Positions 45,708-55,675 of a DNA stretch of 64,000 bases are shown one piece after another. The position numbers and the translations under genes were made by a program. Below the pieces are notes generated by a model. That model saw only the letters and a list, made by a program, of their open reading frames with translations. It had not been told where the DNA came from and searched no databases. Source of the stretch: Camellia lanceoleosa (taxonomy: Eukaryota; Streptophyta; Magnoliopsida; Ericales; Theaceae); the NCBI GenBank assembly GCA_025200525.1, contig CM045767.1:119534021-119598020 (forward strand), written 5' to 3'. Each line of letters starts with the position of its first letter. The stretch's first letter is position 1.

Positions 45708-47330
45708 ATGGCCAACGACGGACAGAAAGAGAAGATTGGGGATAACACTCCTACTGGGAGTGGGAGACCTATTGACCTCGACGTCGAAGAAGACAATCGT
45801 AATGAAGAAACTCGTGACCAGAATCACGGAGGGAAGGACGTCAGCCAGGAAGGCGACGTACCAAAGAAAACAGACCAAAGCGGGTACTACAACGAGGACG
45901 ACCTCCATGTATGGAAAGAAAGATGCCTGCGGAGGGACGATGAGGTAAAGACCATGGCGAACAAATTGGCAGACCTACAAACAATGGTCAATTTCATGAT
46001 ACAGAATAACGTCATGCAGCCACCGTTCCCGCTGCAGGACACGCCGATTCCAGCTGCCAATGCCCAGAAGAGAGGGCAGAAAACAATCCCTGTTGCCCCT
46101 CAGCACGCTAAAAGCGAAAAACACTCGCATCGGCCGTCAAGGGAGGTCGGGCGAGGAGAGTCGAGAAGAGAAGAATCTCAAAGGACACATTGCACCAAGG
46201 AGGCAGACCCCAGAGAACATCAGCATGTTCAAAGACAGGAGTTGTGCTTCAACGCGACCAATCGAGAAAGGTCGAAAAGGGCTCACAACAAAGCTGAGAG
46301 CAGTGTACCTAAAAGATTGAAATCAAAAGATAGCAGAGCTCCTGGGCGGACCAAGGAGGACTTGAGAGATTACCTCAAGTGAAAGCAACAAAATACCAAG
46401 GTAACTTCCCTTGTTAAGCCGAGAACACCATTCTCGGTGGAGTTGGACAAATTTGAGGCACCAAAAAGATTTAGTATGCCGAGGTTCCAGATATACAATG
46501 GGAAGTCGGACCCCAACTTTCACGTCGGATTATACTTGAACTCAATGGCACTGTACACTGGGAACGAGCTGTTGCTCTGCAAGGTGTTCCCCTCATCCTT
46601 TGGGGAGATTGCATCGGATTGGTTTCACAAATTACCGAAGGGAAGTGTGAAGACTTGGGAAGGCCTGGCCGAGATGTTCGTGACTAGGTTCGTGACAAAC
46701 AAGCTACAACCATTAAGGGTAGACGCCCTGATGGCTTTGAGAATCAGTGAGGATGAAGGCCTTAGGGCCTACGCAAAAAGGTATTATGAGGTGTTCAACC
46801 GAATACCTGAGTGTAACCAAGAGGTGGCGGTCTTGTTTTTCAAGAACGGCCTGAAAGATGATTGCGCACTACGAAAGTCATTAGTAAAGACATTGCCAAA
46901 AAGCATGGACGAGCTCATGGCCAGAATTGAGAAATACGCCAGAGCCGAGGAAGACATGCCAGGAATTAAGGCGACAAAGCAGGAGAAAGCAAACGGCTCG
47001 CCGAAGCGAGGCCCAGGTAACAACGGATCCAACAAGCAAGAGATAGGGCTAAGAACTGCACAGGCAGTCACAACTGTATTTCGAATCCCAGTTCACAAAG
47101 TCTTGGATAAAATCCGAACCCAACCCTATTTCAGAGCACCAGCTAGGGTACCAGGAGAGTTTATGGGAATAAGCCTTGGTAAGCATTGTGCTTACCATAA
47201 TAAAGATGGGCATTTGACTTAGGGTTGCAGAGCTCTGAATTCACACCTAGAAGACGTGGTAAGACAAGGCCATCTGAGGGACCTTGTAGATGAGGCTAGG
47301 ACAAGGGAAGAACAAGCAAGATAGCCTCAG
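45708..47330 (+). pseudogene. Tat gag with zinc knuckle (broken)
   Basis: The start at 45708 follows the primer site by 15 bases. The N-terminal part (45708-46382) is charged and ends in TGA where CGA is likely. The capsid region continues from about 46430: PRFQIYNGKSDPNFHVGLY, WFHKLPKGSVKTWEGLAEMF, RISEDEGLRAYAKRYYEVFN, the Retrotrans_gag pattern. The knuckle reads CAYHNKDGHLT, then TAG, then GCRAL (47187-47232), so its last Cys side is cut by a stop that was probably CAG. Further TAGs follow at about 47323 and 47368. Gag would package the element RNA. Confidence 0.85.
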
Positions 47331-47500
47331 GCACCAGCAGCTCCATCTCCCCCAGCACAACAACCGTAGGCAGGCGGACCTCGGGTAATTAACGTAATTC
47401 ACTCAAAGGTCAACGAGAACAAATTACGGGGAGAGACCTAGAAGGTAAAGCACTTGCAGCATGTGTACCAGGTCCAACAGAAAAGACCTTGGGCTAAGGA

Positions 47501-47995
47501 GTGCTAGGGACCAGCAGTGTCCTTATTGAAGCCGACCTGGAGACGGTACAACATTCGTACAACGATGCATTGGTAGTATCCCTCCAGGTTGGGGAGTGCC
47601 AAGTGAAGTGCATCCTAATTGATCAAGGCAGCTCTTGTGACATCATGTATGTCAGATGTTACAAGGATCTTGGCCTTCACCTCGATGATATGGAACAATC
47701 TAATGGCCCAATGGTTGGGTTCAATAGAATGTCGACATGGCCACTGCGAGCAGTAAGCTTTGATGTGCAGGCTGGCACCAAGAAGATAAAGACAGAGTTC
47801 ACTGTAATCAACACACCCTCCCCTTACAATGTTATCTTGGGAAGGCCATGGTTGCATGCAATGGAGGCTGTTCCCTCAACATTGCATCAGCTACTGCGGT
47901 TCCCAAAAGAGCATGGGATAAAAGAGGTCAGAGGGGATCAGCTGCAGGCAAAGAACTGCTCCATGGCAGCAATAAAATCCACCTGCAGCATATGA
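47501..47995 (+). pseudogene. Tat retroviral-type aspartic protease
   Basis: Frame of 164 codons. Active-site block CILIDQGSSCDIMY at residues 38-51 (D-Q-G in place of the common D-T/S-G, as usual in Tat elements), flap-like region FNRMSTWPLRAVSF, and the conserved end TPSPYNVILGRPWLHAM. It would cleave the polyprotein. Frames upstream and downstream are closed by stops (TGA at 47993, TAG at about 48103, TAA at about 48145). Confidence 0.82.
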
Positions 47996-48196
47996 GAACC
48001 AGAATGGGTGGAGATCGAAGATAAGGATGTGGAAGTCCTAGAGGACGTCGGCAAGGAGCCAGTCGAGAAGAGTGAAGAAGCCCTAAAGAAAATCCTCGTC
48101 CAGTAGGGGGATGAAGAATGGTACTTCCTTCTCGGCTCGGGCTAAGTCGAAGAAGAGGAAAAGGAACTGGAGGCGTTCTTAAGAGCAAACATTGAA

Positions 48197-49564
48197 GTGT
48201 TTGCCTGGATGCCTTACGAGTTGCCTGGCATTGACCTCGAGGTCACTAGCCATAAACTGAACGTAGACAGGTCGGCCAAACCTGTAATCCAACGGGCAAG
48301 AAGACCGACGTTGATCCATGTTGAGGCAGTGGAACAGGAAGTAGACAGACTTCTGGAAGCTAGAGCCATTCGAGAGGTAAACTACCTGACATGGCTATCG
48401 AATACAGTGGTGGTGAAGAAAAAGAATGATAAATAGAGGGTCTGCGTGGACTTTACTAGCCTAAACAAGGCCTGTCCCAAAGACAGTTTTCCTTTACCCA
48501 AGATTGACCAATTGGTGGATGCCACTTCAGGGCATGGAAGGATGAGCTTCCTGGATGCCTACAAGGGGTACCATCAGATAGCTATGTACCCGCCAGATGA
48601 GAAGAAAACTGCATTTATCACCCCAAAAGGGTTGTATTGCTACAGAATAATGCCTTTTGGGTTGAAAAACGCCGGAGCAACTTACCAAAGATTGGTAACC
48701 AAAATGTTCAAACATCTAATTGGCAGAACAGTGGAAGTCTACATCGATGACATGGTCGTGAAGACCAAAGAACCTGAGGGTCATCTGGCCGACCTAAAAG
48801 CAGTCTTTGATATCCTTAAAACATATCGGCTTCGACTCAATGCATCGAAGTGCATATTTGGAGTCGGATTTGGTAAGTTCTTGGGGTACCTGGTGATCAA
48901 AAGGGGCATTAAGGCTAGCCCAGATCAGATCAAGGCCATTCTAGAATTGAAAAGCCCAACATCGGCGAAGCAAGTACAGATGTTAACTGGAAGGACTGTA
49001 GCCCTAAATATGTTCATCAGTAGAAGTTCTGACAAATGCAAACCCTTCTTCAGCTTAGTGAAGAACGCCACAGACTTCTTGTGGACAGAAGAATGTGAAG
49101 TCGCCTTGGCCAACTTGAAGAAGTATTTGACCACGGCTCCAGTTCTCTCAAATCCACAACCTGCAGAGGAGTTGTTCCTATACTTAGCAGTTCCGGAACA
49201 TGTGGTAAGCGCAGTGGTAATCCGAGAAGAAAAAGGGTAACAAAGGGCTGTTTACTATGTAAGCAAAACCCTAGCTGATGCAGAAACTAGGTATTTACCC
49301 TTGGAGAAGTTAACGCTGGCCTTAGTCATGGCTTCAAAGAAGCAGAACCATTACTTTTAAGCCCACAAAATTGTGGTGCTAACTGAACATCCTTTGAAGT
49401 CCTTGTTGCAGCAGGGAGACCTAATTTGCAGAATAGCCAGATGGGCAGTGGCCTTGGGCCAGTATGACCTAGAATATAGACCCAGAACAACAATCAAAGG
49501 CCAAGTCTTGGCTGACTTTGTGGCCGAGTTCACTCAGGAGCCATCGTATATCGGGCTTCGTTGA
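48197..49564 (+). pseudogene. Tat reverse transcriptase and first RNase H (broken)
   Basis: RT begins FAWMPYELPGIDLEVTSHKL. One TAG lies at 48434 (TGG expected, K-W-R-V). Then CVDFTSLNKACPKDSFPLP, DAYKGYHQIAM, MPFGLKNAGATYQRLV and the catalytic motif VYIDDMVVK (48738-48764, intact), followed by thumb and connection (HLADLKAVFDIL, SPDQIKAILEL). The RNase H part is AVVIREEKG, TAA (49238), QRAVYYVSKTLADAETRYLPLEK, TAA (49358), AHKIVVLTEHPLKSLL and the tail ADFVAEFTQEP. Both TAA codons stand where Gln is expected. The start chosen is the first Met of the open stretch; the natural product is a polyprotein. Confidence 0.88.
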
Positions 49565-49659
49565 GCCGAGGTATACGACATCCAAGCGAGTTGAGAGGAG
49601 CCTAGCCAAAGGAACCAGAACAAAGGAAGGGAGAAAAACTCAAGCCTTGCAGCATTTAC

Positions 49660-50145
49660 ATCGACGACTCTTTTCGACTGTTTGTTGATGGGAGTTCAAA
49701 CTGACAAGGAGCAGGAGCAGGAGTAGTACTGGTATCTCCAAATGGACAGATACTAGAACAATCTATTCGTTTAGGGTTTAAAGCCTCAAACAATGAAGCA
49801 TAATATGAAGCACTGATTGTAGGACTGAAACTAGCAGTAGCAGTAGAAGTAGATGAGGTGATAGTCTTTTGTGACTCTCAGCTCATAGTCAACCAGACAA
49901 CAGGCGAGTTCGCAACTCGAAATGAACGTATGTCAGCATACGCAAATGAAGTAGGCAGGTTGGTGACCTTGTTTCGGCATTGCCGACTACGGCAGGTTAG
50001 CCGAGATGATAACAGTTACGTCGATGCCCTGGCCAACCTGGCTAGTGCAATACAACCTGGGAAGGCAAGGACGATAATGGTCGACTATTTGTTAGGCCCG
50101 AGCATCGAACTACTGACCACAGAGTGTGAAGAATTTACAAGTTGA
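49660..50145 (+). pseudogene. Second, archaeal-like RNase H of the Tat element (broken)
   Basis: FVDGSSN (catalytic Asp), TGA, QGAGAGVVLVSPNGQ, then FKASNNEA, TAA, YEALIVGLKLAV, the block VIVFCDSQLIVNQTTGEF (catalytic Asp) and DDNSYVDALANLASAI. These are the four acidic positions of the archaeal-like RNase H that marks Tat and Ogre retrotransposons. The TGA matches CGA, the TAA matches CAA or GAA. The frame ends at 50145 in the first unit of a tandem repeat, where integrase should begin a little further on. Confidence 0.85.
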
Positions 50146-50375
50146 AGTTAAACCGAGATCATGTTTAACACTTGTTGAAATTTGTGAAAAATTTACAATT
50201 TGAAGTTAAACCGGGATCATGTTTAACACTTGTTGAAATTTGAGAAAAATTTATAAGTTGAAGTTAAACCGAGATCATGTTTAACACTTGTTGAAATTTG
50301 TGAAAAATTTACAAGTTGAAGTTAAACCGAGATCATGTCAAACACTTGTTGAAATTTGTGAAAAAATTTACAAGT
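50126..50375 (+). repeat. Four tandem copies of a 58 bp unit
   Basis: TGAAGTTAAACCGAGATCAT occurs at 50143, 50201, 50259 and 50317. Each unit ends TTTGTGAAAAATTTACAAG. The first copy overlaps the end of the second RNase H (GTGTGAAGAATTTACAAG). Confidence 0.92.
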
Positions 50376-51480
50376 AAAGGCTAAGGTTGTATTAAAATGA
50401 GTACTTATGTACTTGCCGATGTAAACCGATTGGTGGGTATAACCGATGTATTTCACCCCGAGAAGATTACACAGTTAACATGTACATTAAAGATATGCAG
50501 AAATATTCTAAGTTTGAGAGCAATACAAGAGCAGTAAAGGGAAGACAAACATACAAGCATTCGAAAGAGAAAGTTGTATTTATATTCAAAAGAAGGCACA
50601 TTGGCTACATGAAGTGCGTACATTGTTCCAGAAAAAGAAAAAGTACAAGGTACAGAAAAAAGAAAAAGAACATCAAACTAAGATTCTTCAACACCAGTAG
50701 CAGGTTGAGTCTAGAGCTCGGAAGATTGCTGAGAAGACATGTCGACTGCCTTTTCAGCAGCAAGCTTGGCATCTATTTCCTGGAGGGTTTGGTCGAGGCT
50801 CTTATCGGTAATAGACGCGTTCGATATGGCCTTCTCGGGAGTAGCATCTTCGGGAACCTCCTCACCCTCCTCATCTTGAGTCAAGTCCAAGACTTGCTCA
50901 TTTTGAGTATTGGACTTGGCCCCAGCAGCTTCATTTGACTTCCTCACCAAAGCTTCCTCCTCAGACTCAGAATCGTCATCGGGTTGGCTAGGAGTTGGGA
51001 GAAATGGCAGGGCGAGAACGTCGGTGTTCCTGAGGGGGAAGTCCTCGGGGATTTCAAGCTTTTTCAGTAAAGCCATCCAACCAAGGGTGAAACCCTTGTT
51101 GCATGCCTGCTTTACCTGACGCTCGTAGTCCGCCGTGACATCGACTACCCCCTCAGCATATGCCTTTTCATCTGCGGCCTTGACCTTGGCAGTTTTGGTG
51201 GCCAAGGCGTCTTGAAGTTCCTTTTGGGCCTCGGTCGTCTGTTTTTCAGCCTCTTTCTTCTGGGCCTGAAGAACTTTGTTAATGGCCTCAGCGTATCCGC
51301 TTTTTTTTCGGCATCATCTTTAGCTTTAACAGCAGCCTCGGCCTGGTCTGCCAAAGTCTTCATTTTTTATTGCAAGTTTTTATTAGTCTTCTGCAGACTA
51401 GTAGCCTCTCTAGTCTTGTGGACCAACGCCTTCCTTATCTCAAAAGATTGCATTGAGAAGGAGTGGGCGTGCTGGATTGC

Positions 51481-51565
51481 CTGAAGAAAAATGGACAGAG
51501 CAGAAGTTATTAGAAAATTTTCTAAGTATAAAAAAGAAAGAAAGGCACCAAGTGTGAAGACTTAC
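51481..51565 (-). other. Intron 2 of the antisense region
   Basis: 85 bp, donor AA|GTAAGTC, acceptor TTTTTCTTCAG|GC. Joining keeps the coiled-coil frame open (RSVQ/AIQHAH). The intron itself is T-rich and carries no conserved residues. Confidence 0.7.
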
Positions 51566-52369
51566 TTGAACAGAACGCTGGAGCATCAGAGCAAAATTTT
51601 CATACTCGCTCATCTCGGCGTTTCGGTCAAGATTGCCAGGAAGAAGCAAAGCGGTACTAAGAGCGACGCCGACATTAACGTCATCGGCACTATCGCTAGC
51701 TCTAACTGGCTTATCCTCCAGAGTGATTTGGGGGGCCCAGGGGGAGTCAGACTTCATGAAGCCCCGAAGCTGTTGCAGAAGAGGACCTCGGCCTCTTTGA
51801 TCTTGTGGATTCGGATGGTTGGGCCTCGGTAAGCCTCTTCTCAGCGGCAGATAAGGCCTTATCACTCTCAGCCAATTTGGAAATTGGCAAGGTGTCATCA
51901 GTATTAATCTGAGTCACTGTTGCCTTTGGCTGAGTCTTCTTTATCCTTTTTTGTTTCGGCTTTGGCTGAGATGGTGCTGGTTCAGCGTCAACAGTGGTCG
52001 GGATGTTGGCTAAGAGGTCCTTAGCAACTACTTGCTGGCGGCCCATCTCTGCAGCAAAAACTATTCGACGTCGTCGATGGCGTTGTGATGGTGGGATCAA
52101 CTATGGAGCCGAGGTAGATGGTTGTTTTGCTGGATCTAAGATTGAACCCTGATTCGGCCGAGATGAAGAAGCTGTTGGTAGAGTTGTGGTGAAAGGAGAA
52201 GACTTGCTTTTCTGTTTCCTTGGGACGTCGGGAAGTACCAATTTGTAGGTTGGGATGAAATTGAGTAGGAAAGGGGCTCTCCGCTTGTGGACTGACAAAT
52301 CCAATAGCTTCTTCAAGTCCTTGCTGGGGAAGAAATATTGGCAAATGCTTTTTGGTGGCTGAGAAAGAA

Positions 52370-52454
52370 CTGCAAAAAGAAGAGCACAGACATTAGAACA
52401 AAGTATTAAGAACTTTACAAAAGAGAGTAAGAAAAAGTGACACTTGGCCCTTAC
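52370..52454 (-). other. Intron 1 of the antisense region
   Basis: 85 bp, donor ATG|GTAAGG, acceptor CTTCTTTTTGCAG|TT, with a pyrimidine-rich tract before the AG. Confidence 0.7.
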
Positions 52455-52940
52455 CATCCCCTTCCCCGAAAACTGTTCGGTTTAGGGGATAAAGGTAGAG
52501 GTCATCGTTGGGCTGAAACTTCCAGTTGCCCGAGATGATGAAGTAATCGTCTCCAGCACCTGTAGACACCCCATTTTTGACCGACCTTAAGACTCAGACG
52601 TCACCGATTGAGCGCTCGGTGATGTTGCATACTGTGCTCGTTCAGAAGTCTCAAAGTCGTGGCCGCGCGCCCTGCCTCCGGACTTCCGAATTCTCTTTCG
52701 TGCCTTGTCTCGGTTTGCGAACCAGGCTCGATTTTCTCTGTTTTCTTTCCTGAGGGAAGGGAGTGGTCCCGTAGATTATCTCCCGGTGGCCGTGAGCTAC
52801 TTTTCGTGGCCGTAGGCCATTTTGCCCATTTCGGAGCCCGGTTCCCGGTTTTCGGGACCGTTAGGCCGTGTGCCTCGGCTCGGGACCGCCCAACCATCTC
52901 CGAGTTCTCCGGTTTTTGGCTTGCACCTCTGTTTTATAGT

Positions 52941-53260
52941 TCCGAGGAGCACTGAGGTCTCAGAAACCCACTTCGCAGCCGAACACCACTTCCGGTGCTC
53001 ACAGCCCATTTTCGGGACCCCAAATCGCACGGTTTTGGTCCCGAGCATTCATTTTGCATCAGTTTTCTCTGATTTTTGGCAGGAACCTCTGTTTTGTCAT
53101 TCCGAGGGACACTGGGGTCGCAGATACCCACTTCGCTGCCGTACGCCACTTCCGGCACCTGCAGCCCATTTTCGGGATCCCGAATTGCTCGGTTTTGGCC
53201 CCGAGCGTTCATTTCTCATTAGTTTTTGTTCAAATTTGGCAGGTACCTCTGTTTCAACAC
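52941..53260 (+). repeat. Two tandem copies of a 160 bp unit in the LTR
   Basis: TCCGAGGAGCACTGAGGTC at 52941 and TCCGAGGGACACTGGGGTC at 53101, with shared CAGCCCATTTTCGGGA and CGGTTTTGGYCCCGAGC. A partial third copy starts near 53255. Confidence 0.85.
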
Positions 53261-53434
53261 CAGGAAGATCACTGGGGGGTGGGAGGCCAGCAATTATCCC
53301 AGATAACCAGTTTCGCTCCTCCGGAGCCCGTTTTTCTCACTTCCGGGCCAATGTTGAACACCTTGGGGGTATTTTCTTCCAACCAAAGTTACATATTTGT
53401 GATGAGGGAACATGGGAGGACCCTAAAAGCTACT

Positions 53435-53715
53435 GGTCGGCCAGAAACTGTGGGTTTCATTTTTGGGCCTCTCCTTCAAGCTCTATGTTGTGGCTCCTGC
53501 TTCAGTGTTGCCAAATTTCAACCTTGGATCCTTGTTCTACACATCTGGGAGGACACAAAATGTTGGTGGTCGGCCAGAAATTGTGGGTTTCATTTTTGGG
53601 CCTCTCCTTCAAGCTCTATGTTGTGGCTCCTGCTTCAGAGTTGCCAGATTCCGACCATGGGGCCTTATTCTACACACTTGGGAGGACACCTTTCTATACT
53701 GGTCGGCCAGAAAAT
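53435..53715 (+). repeat. 133 bp tandem unit in the LTR, about two and a half copies
   Basis: GGTCGGCCAGAAA occurs at 53435, 53568 and 53701. TTTCATTTTTGGGCCTCTCC and GCTCTATGTTGTGGCTCCTG repeat in the first two. GGCCGGCC-type palindromes follow at 53735-53790. Confidence 0.88.
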
Positions 53716-53927
53716 CTTTTGTTCTTTTTTTGGTGGTGGCCGGCCGGCCATGGTGAGTGGCTGGCCGACCAGGTGGGGTGGCTGGCCGGCCACCTCCCAG
53801 AAAACTTGCTTTTCGGCTTTCAAATTGCTCCAGTCTGATATTTTGTCAAAATATCTCCCCATCCGGGGGATATTTTGGGAGAGAAAGCTTGGATGCTTCT
53901 CCCTCCCCTTTTACACCTTTTTGTGCC

Positions 53928-53936
53928 TATTTAAAG
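53928..53936 (+). promoter_or_regulatory. TATA-like box of the Ogre-like LTR
   Basis: TATTTAAAG in CCTATTTAAAGGGACC, followed by an A/C-rich, leader-like stretch (53950-54080). It is the most plausible core promoter, judged on motif and position only. Confidence 0.4.
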
Positions 53937-55115
53937 GGACCAACAGCTCCTTCCTCAAGGTTACAAAGATTGTCTTCAAGAACACTTAAGCAAAAACCCT
54001 AATCTCCATAGCCAAAACCTTCAAAAAAGCTTCAAGTCTTGCTTGATTTCTTCACCAACACCTAGCTTCACCATTCCAACTTCGATTCCAGCAGCAAGGA
54101 AGTGTTCTTCAGAGGTCAAGAGGCTACAAATCCAAGCCAAGAAGCAAAGAAAGACAAGTCTTCAAGGATAAGTCTTCAAAACCAACTTTTAGGGCTTTTT
54201 CTTGATTCATTTCTCTACTCCAATTGGTTGAGAAGTGGGGCTCTGACCCGTACTGATTTTAGGCTTATTTTGAGCCCCTCTACAACTTTGTAGAAGGGCT
54301 CAACTTCATTTGGTGCTTCCATAATACACTTGTTTCAATACCTAGCTTATATGTCATAATCTTGCATGCTATTTTTAGTCTATTTACATTTGTTTTTGGG
54401 GCTCCAACCCCTACTGGTTTTGTGCTTATATTGAGCCCCTCTACAACATTGTAGAAGGTCTCAACCTCATTTGGCCATCCCATATACCACCTCCCTTTGA
54501 AATCCACTTTGGGCCCTAATTCTTGCATGTTTTGTATCCTTTTGTGCTTTTGGTTTTAGTCCTTGGTCAGAACTGAAAGGGGTCTTATTTTAACCCCCTC
54601 TACATGTTTCATGAATAAAGTTTTGTTGTTTGGTGCATGCTTTGCATATCTCTTGTTATAACCTCTTTTGAGCTCCATTTTGCATGGAATTTATAGCATC
54701 TTTATATTCTGTTTTTGGGGCTGCCATCTTCTGTAAATGTGCTTATTTTTAGGCCCTCTTCAATGTTGTAGAATCATGTTTGTTCATTTGGGGTTTGTAT
54801 ATACTACTTGCTTCAATACCCCTCTTTTGGCCCTTATTCTTGCATGCTAATGTTGACCCATCTATGCTTACAATTTGGCCTTGTTTTGTACTGAAAAAAT
54901 GCCATATTTGGGACTGCCTTGCTACTGTTTTTGCTTTCGTGTATCAATTTTGCATGTTTAGTATGGCTATAGGCCATTTCGGGGCTTAATTTCACATTTT
55001 CGGGATGATTGCATGCTTCGGTTGTTATTTCGTATCATTTCAGGGCTGTTTTCCCCTTCATTTAGTGGTTTGCATGCTTGCATATCATTTCCCATGTCAT
55101 TTTATGCCTTAATGC

Positions 55116-55675
55116 ATCGCCTCGGTTTGCGTGCCTACGGGCACGCACTTCGAGGCACCTCCGTTTTATCCGACGGCCTCCTATGTGAGTGAGCTGAGGC
55201 TCTCCCATGTTGGTGTAAGTCCATCGCGGCTTTCCGTGTGTCATTTCATTGCATTTCATCATTGCCTCGGTTTGCGCGCCTGTGGGCACGCGTTTCGAGG
55301 CACTTCGGTTTTATCCGATTTTCATTCTTTCATCATCGCCTCGATTTGCGCGCCTGTGGGCACGCGTTTCGAGGCACTTCGGTTTTATCCGATTTTCATC
55401 TTTCATCATCGCCTCGATTTGCGCGCCTGTGGGCACGCGTTTCGAGGCACTTCGGTTTTATCCGATTTTCATTCTTTCATCATCGCCTCGATTTGCGCGC
55501 CTGTGGGCACGCATTTCGAGGCACTTCGGTTTTATCCGATTTTCATTCTTTCATCATCGCCTCGATTTGCGTGCCCGTGTGCACGCATTTTGAGGCACTT
55601 CGGTTTTACCCGATTTGCATTTCATATCATCGCCTCGATTTGCGTGCCCGTGTGCACGCTTTTCGAGGCGTCTCA
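55116..55675 (+). repeat. 74 bp tandem array in the LTR, seven copies
   Basis: ATCGCCTCG/ATTGCCTCG starts at 55116, 55261, 55335, 55408, 55482, 55556 and 55629 (spacing 73-74, except the first interval of 145). Each unit contains TTTGCGCGCCTGTGGGCACG, a near-palindrome, then TTCGAGGCACTTCGG and TTTTATCCGATTTTCAT. It reads open in all three forward frames because the unit lacks stops, giving spurious repeat proteins. Confidence 0.93.

Larger units (their letters stand above)
45125..52560 (+). mobile_element. Tat-type Ty3/gypsy element, interrupted at 52561
   Basis: 5' LTR, primer site, gag, protease, RT, RNase H and a second RNase H in this order on the plus strand, then tandem repeats and an antisense reading region with introns. 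RT followed by two RNase H domains, the second of the archaeal-like type, together with an accessory region beyond pol, defines the Tat lineage of Ty3/gypsy. Integrase, which should follow the second RNase H, is absent. At least ten stops break the frames. The Ogre-like LTR begins at 52561, so the 3' LTR of this element, if present, lies beyond the window. Confidence 0.88.
50711..52560 (-). pseudogene. Spliced-type antisense reading region of the Tat element (broken, 5' end missing)
   Basis: Three exons on the minus strand: 52560-52455, 52369-51566 and 51480-50711. Both gaps are 85 bp with GT...AG ends (GTAAGG...TTTTTGCAG; GTAAGTC...TTTCTTCAG), and reading phase is preserved across them (phase 1, then phase 0). 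Exon 1 encodes DYFIISGNWKFQPNDDLYLY. Exon 2 is Pro/Gln/Lys-rich (PKPKQKRIKKTQPK) and leads to EYENFALMLQRSVQ. Exon 3 begins AIQHAHSFSMQSFEIRK, a coiled coil, and ends in an acidic tail with a VDMSSQQSSEL terminus. A TAG (CAG expected) at 52101 and frameshifts near 51760 and 51290 break it. Accessory antisense frames beyond pol are known in the Tat lineage; their function is not known. The 5' end was removed by the insertion at 52561. Confidence 0.72.

Noticed and set aside
50126..50375. Regular 58 bp repeats considered as a CRISPR array
   Set aside because: Units are directly adjacent with no variable spacers, and the setting is a plant retrotransposon.
52822..53838. 338-codon open frame in the Ogre-like LTR
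   Set aside because: It runs across two tandem arrays, is open in other frames too, contains no domain, and lies in the putative U3 of an LTR.
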